64,000 nucleotides of DNA, from the NCBI RefSeq assembly GCF_022347565.1, contig NZ_JAKRGH010000001.1, forward strand, positions 434,001 through 498,000. The letters are read 5' to 3'. This stretch comes from Vibrio sp. Of7-15 (GTDB lineage: Bacteria; Pseudomonadota; Gammaproteobacteria; Enterobacterales; Vibrionaceae). Within the stretch, counting starts at the first letter, position 1; every line of letters starts with the position of its first letter. Positions 18,038 through 27,009 of this stretch are shown here, piece after piece. The notes under the pieces are model-generated. The model saw nothing but the letters and a program-made list of their open reading frames with translations, was not told the DNA's origin and did not search any database. The position numbers and the translations under genes are program-made.

Positions 18038-19093
18038 TCATTGTGAGCTTGGATTTTCTTTCAGAGAACGAGGTGATGTTCTATGTAATGTCAGATCTTC
18101 AAGGTACGCTTTAACTTTGAGCTTAACATCATGAGGCACCCAATCCGTCCAATAGATGCTGTAGTTTCTTAAAAAGTGCAGTGCCACATCCCGTGGTGAG
18201 TTCTCTCCCATCTTAGCCCAAGCGAGTAGCCGATTCATATCATTAGTTTGTAAATATACTTTACGTAGCATCTTGGTAATTTCTGGGTGATTTTTTTCAA
18301 ATGAGAAAGACACCCCCGTTGAGACATCGGTAATGGGGTAACCACTAGGATAAGGGGCCGAACAATTAAGCTGGCTATTGCATTGGTGCCCGCGGAAGTT
18401 GTAGCTGGGCATAGTGATTTCTGTGAATGAAAACTCCCCTAACAGGCTAGCAGGGCTCCAGTAGTAAAAAACGAACGGTTTTCTCTCCTTTATATATTTA
18501 ATAATTAACTCTTGCTGTTCCTTTGCTGATGTAGGGATGATGGTCCTGAACTTATCATGAAGATTGAAAGCGGCAAGCAAATTGTAGTTAATGGTTGAGC
18601 AAGTCCAAAAAACAGGGCAACTAATGAAGGCTATTTTTTTATCTTCATTTTCCAATCTCGCAAACATAGTCGTATAGCTGCCTAGCGTGTAAATGGAATC
18701 CAGCCCTGAGTACTCTTGGGCTAAGTACTCTGGGATGAACCAGCCTTCACGGGCATTAGAGTAGACATTATCTAATACTTTAAAGATCCCTTCTTTATTA
18801 AGGCGGATTAGTTCATTGGTGTAACTGTTTTCCCATAATTCAGGGATGATGTCGATGTCATTTGCTTCCAGACTCGTGATTAGCCCTTTAATTTGATGAT
18901 CAGGAATATGTATAACCCGGCAGCCAAACCCTTTTTCGATAATGATGGTTTCGATTTCGGTGAGTATTTGGCTTGATGTCCAGCTAAAGGCTAACATCCT
19001 GATTTCAGGTTTGGAGGAACAATCCGGTATGGCACTGTAACCAAGAGGGGGCATTAACAAAAACAAAAGAAAACAGAGGCTTTTAAAGTGCAT
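18038..19093 (-). CDS. OpuAC-type periplasmic substrate-binding protein
   Basis: A 351-aa secreted protein with a signal peptide (residues 1-20, cleavage after GYSA) and an OpuAC/ProX-like fold. It resembles the glycine-betaine/choline binding proteins of ABC importers: SWTSSQILTEIETIIIEKGFGC, DIDIIPELWENS and FVFYYWSPASLL carrying aromatic ligand-box residues. No permease or ATPase is adjacent, so it is an orphan binding protein or a sensor-like receptor. The true ligand is not shown by sequence. Confidence 0.8.
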   Translation of the reverse strand: MHFKSLCFLLFLLMPPLGYSAIPDCSSKPEIRMLAFSWTSSQILTEIETIIIEKGFGCRVIHIPDHQIKGLITSLEANDIDIIPELWENSYTNELIRLNKEGIFKVLDNVYSNAREGWFIPEYLAQEYSGLDSIYTLGSYTTMFARLENEDKKIAFISCPVFWTCSTINYNLLAAFNLHDKFRTIIPTSAKEQQELIIKYIKERKPFVFYYWSPASLLGEFSFTEITMPSYNFRGHQCNSQLNCSAPYPSGYPITDVSTGVSFSFEKNHPEITKMLRKVYLQTNDMNRLLAWAKMGENSPRDVALHFLRNYSIYWTDWVPHDVKLKVKAYLEDLTLHRTSPRSLKENPSSQ

Positions 19094-19328
19094 GTGTGTC
19101 GTCGCCCATAACGCAACTGATAATATTTAGTATACACAATGAGAGCTACTGACGATGTAAATGAGAAGAAAGGGAATTTACTTTATATCTTGGAGTTATA
19201 TCTGTTCTGTAGGGTATAGATGGGAGAGATGATTTAGAAAACAGTTGGTATGATATGGATGTAACGAAACCACTTTAAGAGGTTACTATCTGGTTAAAGG
19301 TATCATAAAAAAAATAAAAATTGCAGTC

Positions 19329-19356
19329 TTGTTTAAAAAAAATCTCTGCCTATAAT
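19329..19356 (+). promoter_or_regulatory. Sigma70 promoter upstream of guaC
   Basis: A -35-like TTGTTT and a perfect -10 TATAAT are separated by 16 bases. The predicted start, around 19363, falls at the first bases of the hairpin at 19361-19395. Confidence 0.65.
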
Positions 19357-19360
19357 ACTG

Positions 19361-19395
19361 AAAACCGGAGCGTCTGCCAACGCTCCGGTTTTTTT
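19361..19395 (+). terminator. Promoter-proximal perfect hairpin with U-run before guaC
   Basis: A 13-bp perfect stem (AAAACCGGAGCGT and its complement), a 6-base loop and seven T. It lies directly on the predicted transcription start and about 90 bases before guaC. No gene upstream on the plus strand needs a terminator here. It could be an attenuator, a 5' stabilising hairpin or a very short RNA. Confidence 0.7.
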
Positions 19396-19482
19396 GTGCC
19401 TGCAATATAGTATCTGTTTTCTTCTGCCAAAGATTGCATATACAAATGCAGCATTAATTCGTTAATACTAAGGATCTACACC

Positions 19483-20526
19483 ATGCGTATCGAACAAGAA
19501 CTTAAGTTAGGTTTTAAAGATGTATTGTTTCGCCCGAAGCGTTCAACACTAAAAAGCCGTTCTCAAGTTGAATTAACCCGCGATTTTACATTCAAACACA
19601 GCGGTCGTCAATGGTCTGGTACACCTGTTATTGCTGCAAACATGGATTCTGTTGGTAGCTTTGCCATGGCGAAAGCATTATCAGAGCACGGCGTGATGAC
19701 GGCTGTTCATAAACACTACACCGTTGCTGATTGGGCTGAGTTCGCAAAAGAGAATGATGCTTCTGTTCTGAAAAATGTAATGGTATCTACTGGTACTTCT
19801 GAAGCAGATTTTCAAAAAACGAAAGATATCATGGCATTAAGTGATGATTTAATCTTCATTTGTATTGATATCGCGAACGGTTATTCTGAACATTTAGTTC
19901 AGTATGTTGAAAAAGTACGCGCTGAGTTTCCAGACAAAGTAATCAGTGCGGGTAACGTTGTTACTGGCGATATGGTCGAAGAGCTGATTCTTGCTGGTGC
20001 CGATATTGTAAAAGTAGGTATTGGCCCAGGTTCTGTATGTACGACTCGCGTAAAAACGGGTGTTGGTTATCCTCAACTTTCTGCAATCATTGAATGTGCA
20101 GATGCCGCTCATGGTTTAGGTGGCCGTATTATTGGTGACGGTGGCTGTTCATGTGCTGGCGATGTATCTAAAGCATTCGGCGGCGGCGCTGACTTCGTAA
20201 TGCTTGGCGGTATGTTAGCAGGCCATGAAGAGTCAGGTGGTGAAGTCATTGAGCAAAACGGTAAAACTTTCATGAAGTTCTACGGCATGTCTTCACAGAG
20301 CGCGATGGACAAGCATTCAGGTGGCGTAGCAAAATACCGCGCAGCTGAAGGAAAAACCGTACTATTGCCATTCCGTGGCAGCGTTCACGGTACTATCTCA
20401 GACATCCTTGGTGGTGTACGTTCAACGTGTACATACGTAGGCGCAGCAAAGCTTAAAGAGCTAACAAAACGCACGACTTTTATCCGCGTACAAGAACAAG
20501 AGAACAACGTTTTTGGTAAAGAGTAA
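19483..20526 (+). CDS. guaC: GMP reductase
   Basis: A 347-aa NADPH-dependent GMP reductase, converting GMP to IMP plus ammonia. It belongs to the IMPDH/GMPR TIM-barrel family and has no CBS domains, as expected for GuaC. It begins [15 protein letters not shown]. The catalytic loop [20 protein letters not shown] carries the active-site Cys, and [20 protein letters not shown] and [12 protein letters not shown] follow. An AAGGA lies 5-10 bases before the ATG. The gene marks the left border of the mobile island: its terminator region is duplicated further right. Confidence 0.97.
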   Translation: MRIEQELKLGFKDVLFRPKRSTLKSRSQVELTRDFTFKHSGRQWSGTPVIAANMDSVGSFAMAKALSEHGVMTAVHKHYTVADWAEFAKENDASVLKNVMVSTGTSEADFQKTKDIMALSDDLIFICIDIANGYSEHLVQYVEKVRAEFPDKVISAGNVVTGDMVEELILAGADIVKVGIGPGSVCTTRVKTGVGYPQLSAIIECADAAHGLGGRIIGDGGCSCAGDVSKAFGGGADFVMLGGMLAGHEESGGEVIEQNGKTFMKFYGMSSQSAMDKHSGGVAKYRAAEGKTVLLPFRGSVHGTISDILGGVRSTCTYVGAAKLKELTKRTTFIRVQEQENNVFGKE

Positions 20527-20541
20527 TCACTCGATAGTTCG

Positions 20542-20731
20542 GAAATAACGAAGAATTTTAGGCCGCATTTTCGCGGCCTTTTTTATGCCCAAAAATCGTA
20601 AGTGGCGACACTTGTTCAAAAAATTTTTGTGGCGACGGTCGTTATAAATCGGAGATTGGGTTTTTAGAACTCTTTATACAACCTAGTCGAAATAGGAACA
20701 GAGCGATTCTTTTTTGTTTTGGTATTGGTGT
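20542..20731. repeat. 190-bp direct repeat, copy A (guaC terminator plus integrase remnant)
   Basis: Nearly identical to 21499-21688. It contains the guaC terminator and, on the minus strand, a short integrase-like reading frame (KTKKNRSVPIS, ending at a TAA at about 20661). It looks like a recombination scar from integration of P2-like elements at the 3' side of guaC. Confidence 0.85.
20561..20585 (+). terminator. guaC intrinsic terminator
   Basis: The stem GGCCGC/GCGGCC with an ATTTTC-type loop is followed by six T, 35 bases after the guaC stop. A copy recurs in the second repeat at about 21518. Confidence 0.88.
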
Positions 20732-20928
20732 TGGCATTTATGTGATGGGTAGGGCGAAAGTGTGATTGGTCTCTTTGATTAAGTGCCTTTTTAATGCACG
20801 GAATATTCATGTATTTACTTTATTATCAATTGTTTATGTAATTTGACTGATGACTTTCCTTTGGTTTATATTCCCCGGAAATAGTTTGTTGGTTAGGCAA
20901 ACCAGTATTTAAATAAAGGGAAATCACG

Positions 20929-21423
20929 ATGAAAAAAAGTTTTTTATTGTTGGCAATGACTTCGTTATTATCAACTCAAGCACTCTCAAAAGATATTTCA
21001 TTTTCAAATCCAAGAACTATATTACCAAATGAAGATATTCAATCCTTTGAACTTGCCGATTTAGACGGTAATGGAATACAAGAAATCATATATTTAACGT
21101 CTAACGGTGAACTTAAGTATGCAATCCAAGGCCATTATATAGACGAATCATCTCGTGATTTACTTCGTAGTACGGAGTGGGTTGTTGATGGCTATACAGA
21201 TGTAAAGTTAAGCTTTAGCTCTACCTCATACTCAATTTGGAAAAGAGATTCGGGATATGGATCTAGTTTAGTTTTCAAAGATGGTACATATAGAGCGAGT
21301 CCTGGAGGAGATCGTAACAATATAATGATTGATTATATTTCGGATACTAAAATAAGTGGTAAGTTTACGTGTAATAGATGTGGCATTTATTATTATGTTC
21401 CTTTCACCGCTACTCCAAAGTAG
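20929..21423 (+). CDS. Secreted hypothetical protein between the direct repeats
   Basis: A 164-aa protein with a clear signal peptide (KKSFLLLAMTSLLSTQALS, cleaved at about residue 20). Its DLDGNGIQEIIYLTSNGELKYA segment resembles a single FG-GAP/VCBS-type calcium-binding repeat. Near the C terminus is a CNRC pair. I know no named family. It is the only gene on the 0.77-kb segment between the two 190-bp repeats, so it is probably cargo of an earlier element. Confidence 0.7.
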   Translation: MKKSFLLLAMTSLLSTQALSKDISFSNPRTILPNEDIQSFELADLDGNGIQEIIYLTSNGELKYAIQGHYIDESSRDLLRSTEWVVDGYTDVKLSFSSTSYSIWKRDSGYGSSLVFKDGTYRASPGGDRNNIMIDYISDTKISGKFTCNRCGIYYYVPFTATPK

Positions 21424-21498
21424 AAACCAAATTAAAACTGTGAATGCTGTTTAATCTTTTGATGCTGTTCTCGCGTCAAAGCCTTTATCATTTCAACA

Positions 21499-21688
21499 GA
21501 AATAACGAATGATTTTAGGCCGCATTTTAGCGGCCTTTTTTATGCCCCAAAATAGTAAGTGGCGACACTTATTCAAAAGTTTTTTGTGGCGACAGTAGCT
21601 ATAAACCGGAGATTGGTTTTTTAGCTCTCTTTATACAACCTAGTCGAAATAGGAACAGAACGATTCTTTTTTGTTTTGGTATTGGTGT
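21499..21688. repeat. 190-bp direct repeat, copy B
   Basis: The same sequence as copy A with scattered substitutions, including a second copy of the guaC-type terminator. It continues to the right into the integrase pseudogene, whereas copy A diverges after the KTKKN segment. Confidence 0.85.
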
Positions 21689-22391
21689 AGGTAATTTTGT
21701 ATTTACTGAGCTGATGTCAACGCAGTTGAGCCTCTTCATTCCAGCGTGCTCCCGTGGCTAAACAAATTTTCACTATCTTAATAATGTCTTGGCGTTGGTG
21801 CTGGTTAGCCAGATCAAGTAAAAGTGGCAGCTTCTCTTTTGGTAAGAACGCCATTTCACGTTCAGCTTCTTTAAACGGTTTAAGATCTTCTAAAGGGTAG
21901 GGCTGAGGCCATTCACCAATTTCCTTTAATTTACTAAATACCGCTTTAAAGTGTGCTAGTTCAGAATTCAGCGTTGAAACACTCGGAGCGCTTTTTTGCC
22001 ATTTATCATCTACAAAGCTCAGTTGGCCTGCCATGCGTTTACTGCGAAAATCAGCGTATATCTTGGCGTTAAACGTAGAAGCAACTGGGTTACCCATTGC
22101 CTCAACCATGTGGCCAAACTTTTGGTAAATTACTTCGCCATTGGTTAGCGTTCGGCCATAGTGGGAATACCAAACATCAATAATGTGTGAAAGCCGGCGG
22201 TGATCTGATTTATTGCCCATCCACGGCTTATCATCCACCTCTTTCATGGTGTGAAGCTCAAACGCTTTCGCTTCGCCTTTGGTAGCAAACTTTTTACGAA
22301 CACGCTTACCTTTACGCCCGTTGGGATAGCATTCGCAAAGCCAAGGTTTAGCAGATCCATCTTTTACGTTTCTGATCGACATAATAATCAC
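21621..22391 (-). pseudogene. P2-type phage integrase (tyrosine recombinase), broken
   Basis: Site-specific recombinase related to P2-like phage integrases. The intact frame (22391 down to 21717, 224 aa) contains the N-terminal arm-type and core-binding domains (SIRNVKDGSAKPWLCE, LNSELAHFKAVFSKLKEIGEW) and reaches the first catalytic Arg at ATGARWNE. It stops at a TGA immediately after EEAQLR. The same frame continues beyond the stop with HQLSKYKITYTNTKTKKNRSVPIS and ends at about 21621. The HxxR box and catalytic Tyr are missing. The fragment at 38275-38364 has RGNQLSK where this copy has the stop, showing the original reading. It is not catalytically competent. Confidence 0.85.
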
Positions 22392-22557
22392 TTTAACTGT
22401 TTTTATATACAGTAGCGCTGCGATGTTAGATTTGCAATTCCTAAGTCCTTAGATAATAAGTGGAATTAATGATGATTTGTGTCACAGGGTGCATATTTAT
22501 CGATTGATTGCATGAATGATCAGTTGCTAACTTTAAATAAGTTAATCAATTGGTTGT

Positions 22558-23346
22558 ATGGCTATGATAGTTAGTACTTATCGGGAAGATGGCAGTCAAT
22601 GTACCACTGAAGCGTATGAAACCGCCAAAATTAACCGGATGGCTTGTTTTGGTGCTAGGCATGCCGATGGCTGCGATGCCTCTACTGCTTTATTGAGTAC
22701 TGATGGTACTGATGAAGATAAAAATGATGATGGCGAAACATCATCTGACTTGAAAGTCGATTTAGACAAAGCTTCTAATAATTCGCTTTACCTATCTAAA
22801 AATAACCATAAGCATAGCCTCGATGAATCCGTATGGGTTGGTACACAGCAAGCGAAAGGGCTAGGTAGTGGCTCTGGTTTTCCTTTGAATAAATCCCTCA
22901 GAGCATTACTTACCAATTTATGCCGAAATCCTGAGTATGCCGATAAAGGCCAAACGATTAAAATTGTTGCCTCTGGCGGTCGGCCAATTATAGAAGGCAC
23001 TCTGTCGGAGTATTTGGTACCAATTTCTACCGTGAGTAGAGAGCATGTTGGCAAAGAGTACATTTTCTGGGGTTCGATCAATAACCTGAATGTCGATAAA
23101 AACGGCACTCTATGGCTGAATTACGGTGATTATAGAAAAGAGCCAAGTATTAGCCTTTCATCTTCTTTAAAAGATGAATTACTGGAAAAGTTTAAATTAA
23201 AAGAAGTTTCTGAACTGGATGGCTCCGATTTTATTGTTGTTGGCCATGTAGGATTCTCAGAAAATAATAAAGCCATCATCAGTACTGGTTTTACAAAATA
23301 TCTATCGTTTAGGAAAGTGGAAGTAGTATTAGAGTTTGAAACGTAA
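22558..23346 (+). CDS. Hypothetical prophage cargo protein
   Basis: A 262-aa soluble protein, not recognised. The N-terminal 100 residues are polar and acidic with low-complexity DEDKNDDGE. The C-terminal half looks beta-rich (TIKIVASGGRPIIEGTLSEYLVPI; GSINNLNVDKNGTLWLNYGDY). It lies between the integrase and the ATPase/protease pair on the same strand as the pair, in the place where P2-like prophages carry accessory genes. A defence or accessory role is inference from position only. Confidence 0.65.
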   Translation: MAMIVSTYREDGSQCTTEAYETAKINRMACFGARHADGCDASTALLSTDGTDEDKNDDGETSSDLKVDLDKASNNSLYLSKNNHKHSLDESVWVGTQQAKGLGSGSGFPLNKSLRALLTNLCRNPEYADKGQTIKIVASGGRPIIEGTLSEYLVPISTVSREHVGKEYIFWGSINNLNVDKNGTLWLNYGDYRKEPSISLSSSLKDELLEKFKLKEVSELDGSDFIVVGHVGFSENNKAIISTGFTKYLSFRKVEVVLEFET

Positions 23347-23521
23347 CCTTTGAGGTGAATTATTTATCAGTTTCCAAAATTATGATCTAACTAGCTCTGG
23401 CAGATTACTTTAAATTGGTTTTTCCCTAAAGCTTGTTATGCCAGCAATAGGGCGAATCTAGCTAGGTTAATTTTCAAAATGTGAGCTAGTTAATACACAA
23501 TGCAAACCATTTTTTTTGCTT

Positions 23522-23629
23522 TTACCACGCACTTACATGTGTTGGTAACTATTGATATTTAGGTGGTAATTTTATGCCTTTGTGTGGTAAAGTTTGCGCA
23601 TTGACTTACCATTATATTGGTAGTTATCA
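23522..23629 (+). promoter_or_regulatory. Operator-like TTACCA/TGGTAA cluster at the ietAS promoter
   Basis: Six half-sites occur in about 100 bases: TTACCA at 23522 and 23606, TGGTAA at 23543, 23564 and 23585, and TGGTAG at 23618. The last pair forms a near-perfect palindrome (TACCA-6 bp-TGGTA). It sits between a -35-like TTGACT (23601-23606) and a weak -10-like TTATCA (23624-23629), just upstream of the ATPase gene. It probably binds a repressor, perhaps the HTH at the C terminus of the ATPase. Confidence 0.55.
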
Positions 23630-23644
23630 AGAGTAGGCTAAAAA

Positions 23645-24718
23645 ATGGAAGATAAAATTATTTTAAGCTTGGTAGATGCAGCCTTGAGAGGTGACAAGTC
23701 TATTGCGCAAATGGCAGTTCGAAAACTTGCCTCTAAGGTAAGAGTAACCAATACATCTCTGTATGAGCAACTGACTAGTAGATTAGCGTCGGACGCCCTT
23801 CGGAGCCGAGATTTAAAAAGGCAACCACTGCCTGTTGATTCAGATAGTAGGCAAAGTTTAATTCGAGTTGAAGAGCCAGAAATGCTGTTAAAGGCTCCGA
23901 TTTATTCTGAGAGTGTTTATGAGTCATTTGAACAGGCTTTATTAGAAAGAAAACATGTAGATGCGTTACTATCGGAAGGATTGCAACCAACAAAATCAAT
24001 GATTTTTCAAGGTCCTCCGGGTGTAGGGAAAACAATGTCTGCTAGGTGGCTAGCAAATAAATTAGAGCTTCCTTTATTGGTGTTGGATTTGGCTACGGTA
24101 ATGAGTAGTTTTTTAGGGAAAACAGGCAGTAATGTAAGGGCTGTGTTAGAACATGCTATGTCATTTCCATGCGTCCTGTTGCTTGATGAGTTTGATGCGA
24201 TTGCTAAGCGTCGAGATGATGATAGAGAGCTTGGAGAATTAAAAAGGCTAGTTACAGTTCTTCTTCAGACCATTGATGAGTGGCCTTCAACATCTCTACT
24301 TATAGCTGCTACAAATCATGGTGAATTGTTGGATCCAGCAATTTGGAGACGGTTTGATATGGAAATTTCATTCGTAATGCCCTCCGAAAGCATGATTAGT
24401 GAATATTTAAGTGAATACTGGCCTGACGCCCAAGGTGGAAAACGAGAAAGCATTGATAAGTTCAAAGGAATGTCTTTTAGTGATATCGATAGGGAGCTAA
24501 CTCAAGAAAGAAGAGCCAGTATTATATCCGCAATTTCATTAAGGAATCTCGCAGGACAAAAAAGCGTGGATTACTATGAAGAGTTGAGTCTAGATGATAA
24601 AAAAGCGATGGCAGTTAAGCTCCATGAGCAAGGTCTTTCTCAGCGAGCCATTGCTGAGAAATTAGGTATTAGTCGACCAACTGTTAAAAAATCAATTGAA
24701 GATTTGCAAAAGAAATAA
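23645..24718 (+). CDS. ietA: AAA+ ATPase of an IetAS-type defence pair
   Basis: A 357-aa AAA+ ATPase with Walker A GPPGVGKT (123-130), Walker B LLLDEFDAI (178-186), sensor-1 AATN (221-224) and an arginine pair after AIWRRFD. A helix-turn-helix lies at the C terminus (about 325-352: GLSQRAIAEKLGISRPTVKKSI). The subtilisin-like protease gene follows after 8 bases with AAGGAG overlapping the stop region, so the two form an operon. This ATPase-protease arrangement is that of the reported IetAS (toxin-antitoxin-like, anti-phage) family. The HTH suggests DNA binding or autoregulation. The assignment is by architecture, without alignment. Confidence 0.75.
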   Translation: MEDKIILSLVDAALRGDKSIAQMAVRKLASKVRVTNTSLYEQLTSRLASDALRSRDLKRQPLPVDSDSRQSLIRVEEPEMLLKAPIYSESVYESFEQALLERKHVDALLSEGLQPTKSMIFQGPPGVGKTMSARWLANKLELPLLVLDLATVMSSFLGKTGSNVRAVLEHAMSFPCVLLLDEFDAIAKRRDDDRELGELKRLVTVLLQTIDEWPSTSLLIAATNHGELLDPAIWRRFDMEISFVMPSESMISEYLSEYWPDAQGGKRESIDKFKGMSFSDIDRELTQERRASIISAISLRNLAGQKSVDYYEELSLDDKKAMAVKLHEQGLSQRAIAEKLGISRPTVKKSIEDLQKK

Positions 24719-24726
24719 GGAGTAAG

Positions 24727-26913
24727 ATGAAGAACTTTATTATTGGCTATGGTGAGTCTCTGACAGACAAAGTAGAGGTTAAGTCCGGTGGTGGCTCGAA
24801 AAAACATCCGTACACTTTTTCTGAAGCTAGAGATCGGTTGGTTCAGGATTTGTCTGTTGTAATTGAAGATATAGATTCTAAGCCAGTAGAGCAGTGTGCG
24901 AATGGTGAGGTCGTAATAAAGTTTATTCAGCATCCTTCATATCTTGCTAAATCGTACTACCCAACTAGCTTGTTTAATAAATACGATATTCAAGATGTAG
25001 GCTCAAAATCTTTGCGAATTAAGCCTCAAAATTGGGCTGTGAAAAAGCACCCAGAGCAAGGTCTTACATCTTGTATTTTTGTATCAGGAACAAGAGAAAA
25101 GTTTGAAGCTATGTTAAATAGCATTAAACATGACAATCTACCCGATGGTACTAAAGAGATCATTCAATCCATTGAGAATGTAAGCTCTATTAAGCCAGAA
25201 GAGAAAATAAAGCATGTTGATATAGAACAACAAGAATTGAAATTAGAAGTAGTCTTGCATGCATCTGAAGAAGATAGCGCAGTCCGAAAATCGTTTGGGG
25301 ACTACTCAAATACCCTCGGCGGAACCGTTGATTGGGAGCGAGCAAAGATTGTCGGTGGGCTAACATTTTTGCCTGTCACCATCCATAATGGGCATGAGCA
25401 AGAGTTGGCTGAATTCTCACACCTTAGAGCCCTTCGAAGCATGCCTAAATTACGATTCAATCGTCCGGATGCTACGAGAATGTCTCTTAAGGATGCATTT
25501 TCTCTTCCTAAATTCAAGGCTCTTAATAACGATTTTAAAGTTTGTATTTTTGATGGAGGCATTGGTAATGAACACGTTATTAAAGAATGGGTTACGGAGT
25601 ATATACCTTCAGATGTCGATATGGGCCACCCAAGCTTACTAGCTCATGGAAGTGAGGTTTGCTCTACGTATTTATTTGGACCTTATAATGAGAATCAACC
25701 GATCATAAGTGATCCGTACAGTAGTGTTGATATAGTCAGAGTCTTATCTGCAAGTGATACAGACCCTGACTTGTTTGATGTGCTTACTCGAATTGAAGAT
25801 GTCTTAAAACAAAAGGAATATAAGTACATTAACCTCAGCCTAGGTCCAAGATTGGCAATTGATGATGATGATGTTCATGTTTGGACTTCGGTTATTGATA
25901 GGTTACTTCAGGATGGTCATTGTTTCGCTACTGTAGCTATAGGTAATGATGGTGATTTAGAAGGAGAATACGCTAGAATTCAGCCTCCTAGTGATATGGT
26001 GAATTGCTTTGCTGTAGGGGCATCAAACACTGAAGGTAATGCCTGGAAGAGAGCCTCTTATAGTTGCGTGGGGCCAGGTAGAAGTCCTGGTGTAGTCAAG
26101 CCTGACGGAATAATTTTTGGTGGTTCAAATGAAGAGTTGTTTAAGGTTTACTCTCCATTAACACACTCGATCGTAGGTACTTTAGGAACCAGTTACGCCG
26201 CTCCGTATGCACTAAGAGTCGCTGCTGGCGTAGATGCGATAACTGATTTTGATTTGAGTGCGCCAACAGTTAAAGCTTTAATGGTGCATCATGCAAATAA
26301 AGAAGGCAATGATCAAAATGACGTTGGATGGGGGCTATTACCTAACTCTCCAGAAGCGGTTGTGGAATGCTTGGATGATGAAGCTATTGTGGTTTATCAA
26401 GGTGAGTTAAATAAATCCGAGCATTTAAGAATACCAATTCCAGTACCTGAAGGGATCGATTGTACTTGGGTTCACTTAAAAGCAACTTTTTGCTTTAATG
26501 CAATTACAGACCCAGAACATCCACTTCATTACACAAGAAGTGGCCTTGATATCGTTTTTCGTGGGAATGAGAGCAAAGTAACAGGTGAAGCTACTCATGC
26601 TGATACAAAAACATTCTTCTCTGTTGGTAACCTGTACGAAACGGAAGAGGATTTACGTGAGGATGCGCATAAGTGGGAAACATGTATTTCAAGGTCACAG
26701 AGATTCAAGAAGGCTACGTTGCTGAATCCAGTTTTTGATGTCAAATACCATGCTCGAGAAAAAGGGGGAGGCGTTCAAAAGGAGCTCGAACCTCTAAAGT
26801 ATTCTCTAGTTCTTTCGATTCGAGCGGAGGGCGATACAAATACTTACAACATGGTACTTCAGCAAAATCAAACGTTACAGTCTGTGAAAGTTACAAATAG
26901 ACTTCGTATCTAG
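24727..26913 (+). CDS. ietS: Subtilisin-like serine protease of an IetAS-type pair
   Basis: A 728-aa cytoplasmic protease with an S8 (subtilase) domain at about residues 265-540. The triad is D276 (CIFDGG), H307 (LLAHGSEV) and S489 (LGTSYAAP), with oxyanion N407 (AIGNDGD). The 260-residue N-terminal region and about 190-residue C-terminal region are specific to this type. There is no signal peptide, which is unusual for a subtilase and fits an intracellular effector. It is probably held in check or activated by the neighbouring AAA+ ATPase upon phage infection. A terminator follows at 26922. The catalytic triad makes the enzyme class certain; the defence role is inference. Confidence 0.82.
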   Translation: MKNFIIGYGESLTDKVEVKSGGGSKKHPYTFSEARDRLVQDLSVVIEDIDSKPVEQCANGEVVIKFIQHPSYLAKSYYPTSLFNKYDIQDVGSKSLRIKPQNWAVKKHPEQGLTSCIFVSGTREKFEAMLNSIKHDNLPDGTKEIIQSIENVSSIKPEEKIKHVDIEQQELKLEVVLHASEEDSAVRKSFGDYSNTLGGTVDWERAKIVGGLTFLPVTIHNGHEQELAEFSHLRALRSMPKLRFNRPDATRMSLKDAFSLPKFKALNNDFKVCIFDGGIGNEHVIKEWVTEYIPSDVDMGHPSLLAHGSEVCSTYLFGPYNENQPIISDPYSSVDIVRVLSASDTDPDLFDVLTRIEDVLKQKEYKYINLSLGPRLAIDDDDVHVWTSVIDRLLQDGHCFATVAIGNDGDLEGEYARIQPPSDMVNCFAVGASNTEGNAWKRASYSCVGPGRSPGVVKPDGIIFGGSNEELFKVYSPLTHSIVGTLGTSYAAPYALRVAAGVDAITDFDLSAPTVKALMVHHANKEGNDQNDVGWGLLPNSPEAVVECLDDEAIVVYQGELNKSEHLRIPIPVPEGIDCTWVHLKATFCFNAITDPEHPLHYTRSGLDIVFRGNESKVTGEATHADTKTFFSVGNLYETEEDLREDAHKWETCISRSQRFKKATLLNPVFDVKYHAREKGGGVQKELEPLKYSLVLSIRAEGDTNTYNMVLQQNQTLQSVKVTNRLRI

Positions 26914-26921
26914 TATTAACT

Positions 26922-26954
26922 AAAAAGCGTGGGGGTTACAGCCCTACGTTTTTT
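26922..26954 (+). terminator. Terminator of the ATPase/protease operon
   Basis: The stem CGTGGGG/CCCTACG (one wobble) is flanked by an A-run and followed by six T, 12 bases past the protease stop codon. Confidence 0.75.
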
Positions 26955-27009
26955 AAATCTTGATGCTGGGAGGCCGATAGATTGCTCCGTCTGAGCTTTT
27001 ATTAGGATC

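Noticed and set aside
20542-21688. The 190-bp repeats as a CRISPR or transposon inverted repeat
   Set aside because: Only two full copies 957 bases apart, direct, with integrase and terminator content; they fit attachment-site scars, not CRISPR or IS ends.
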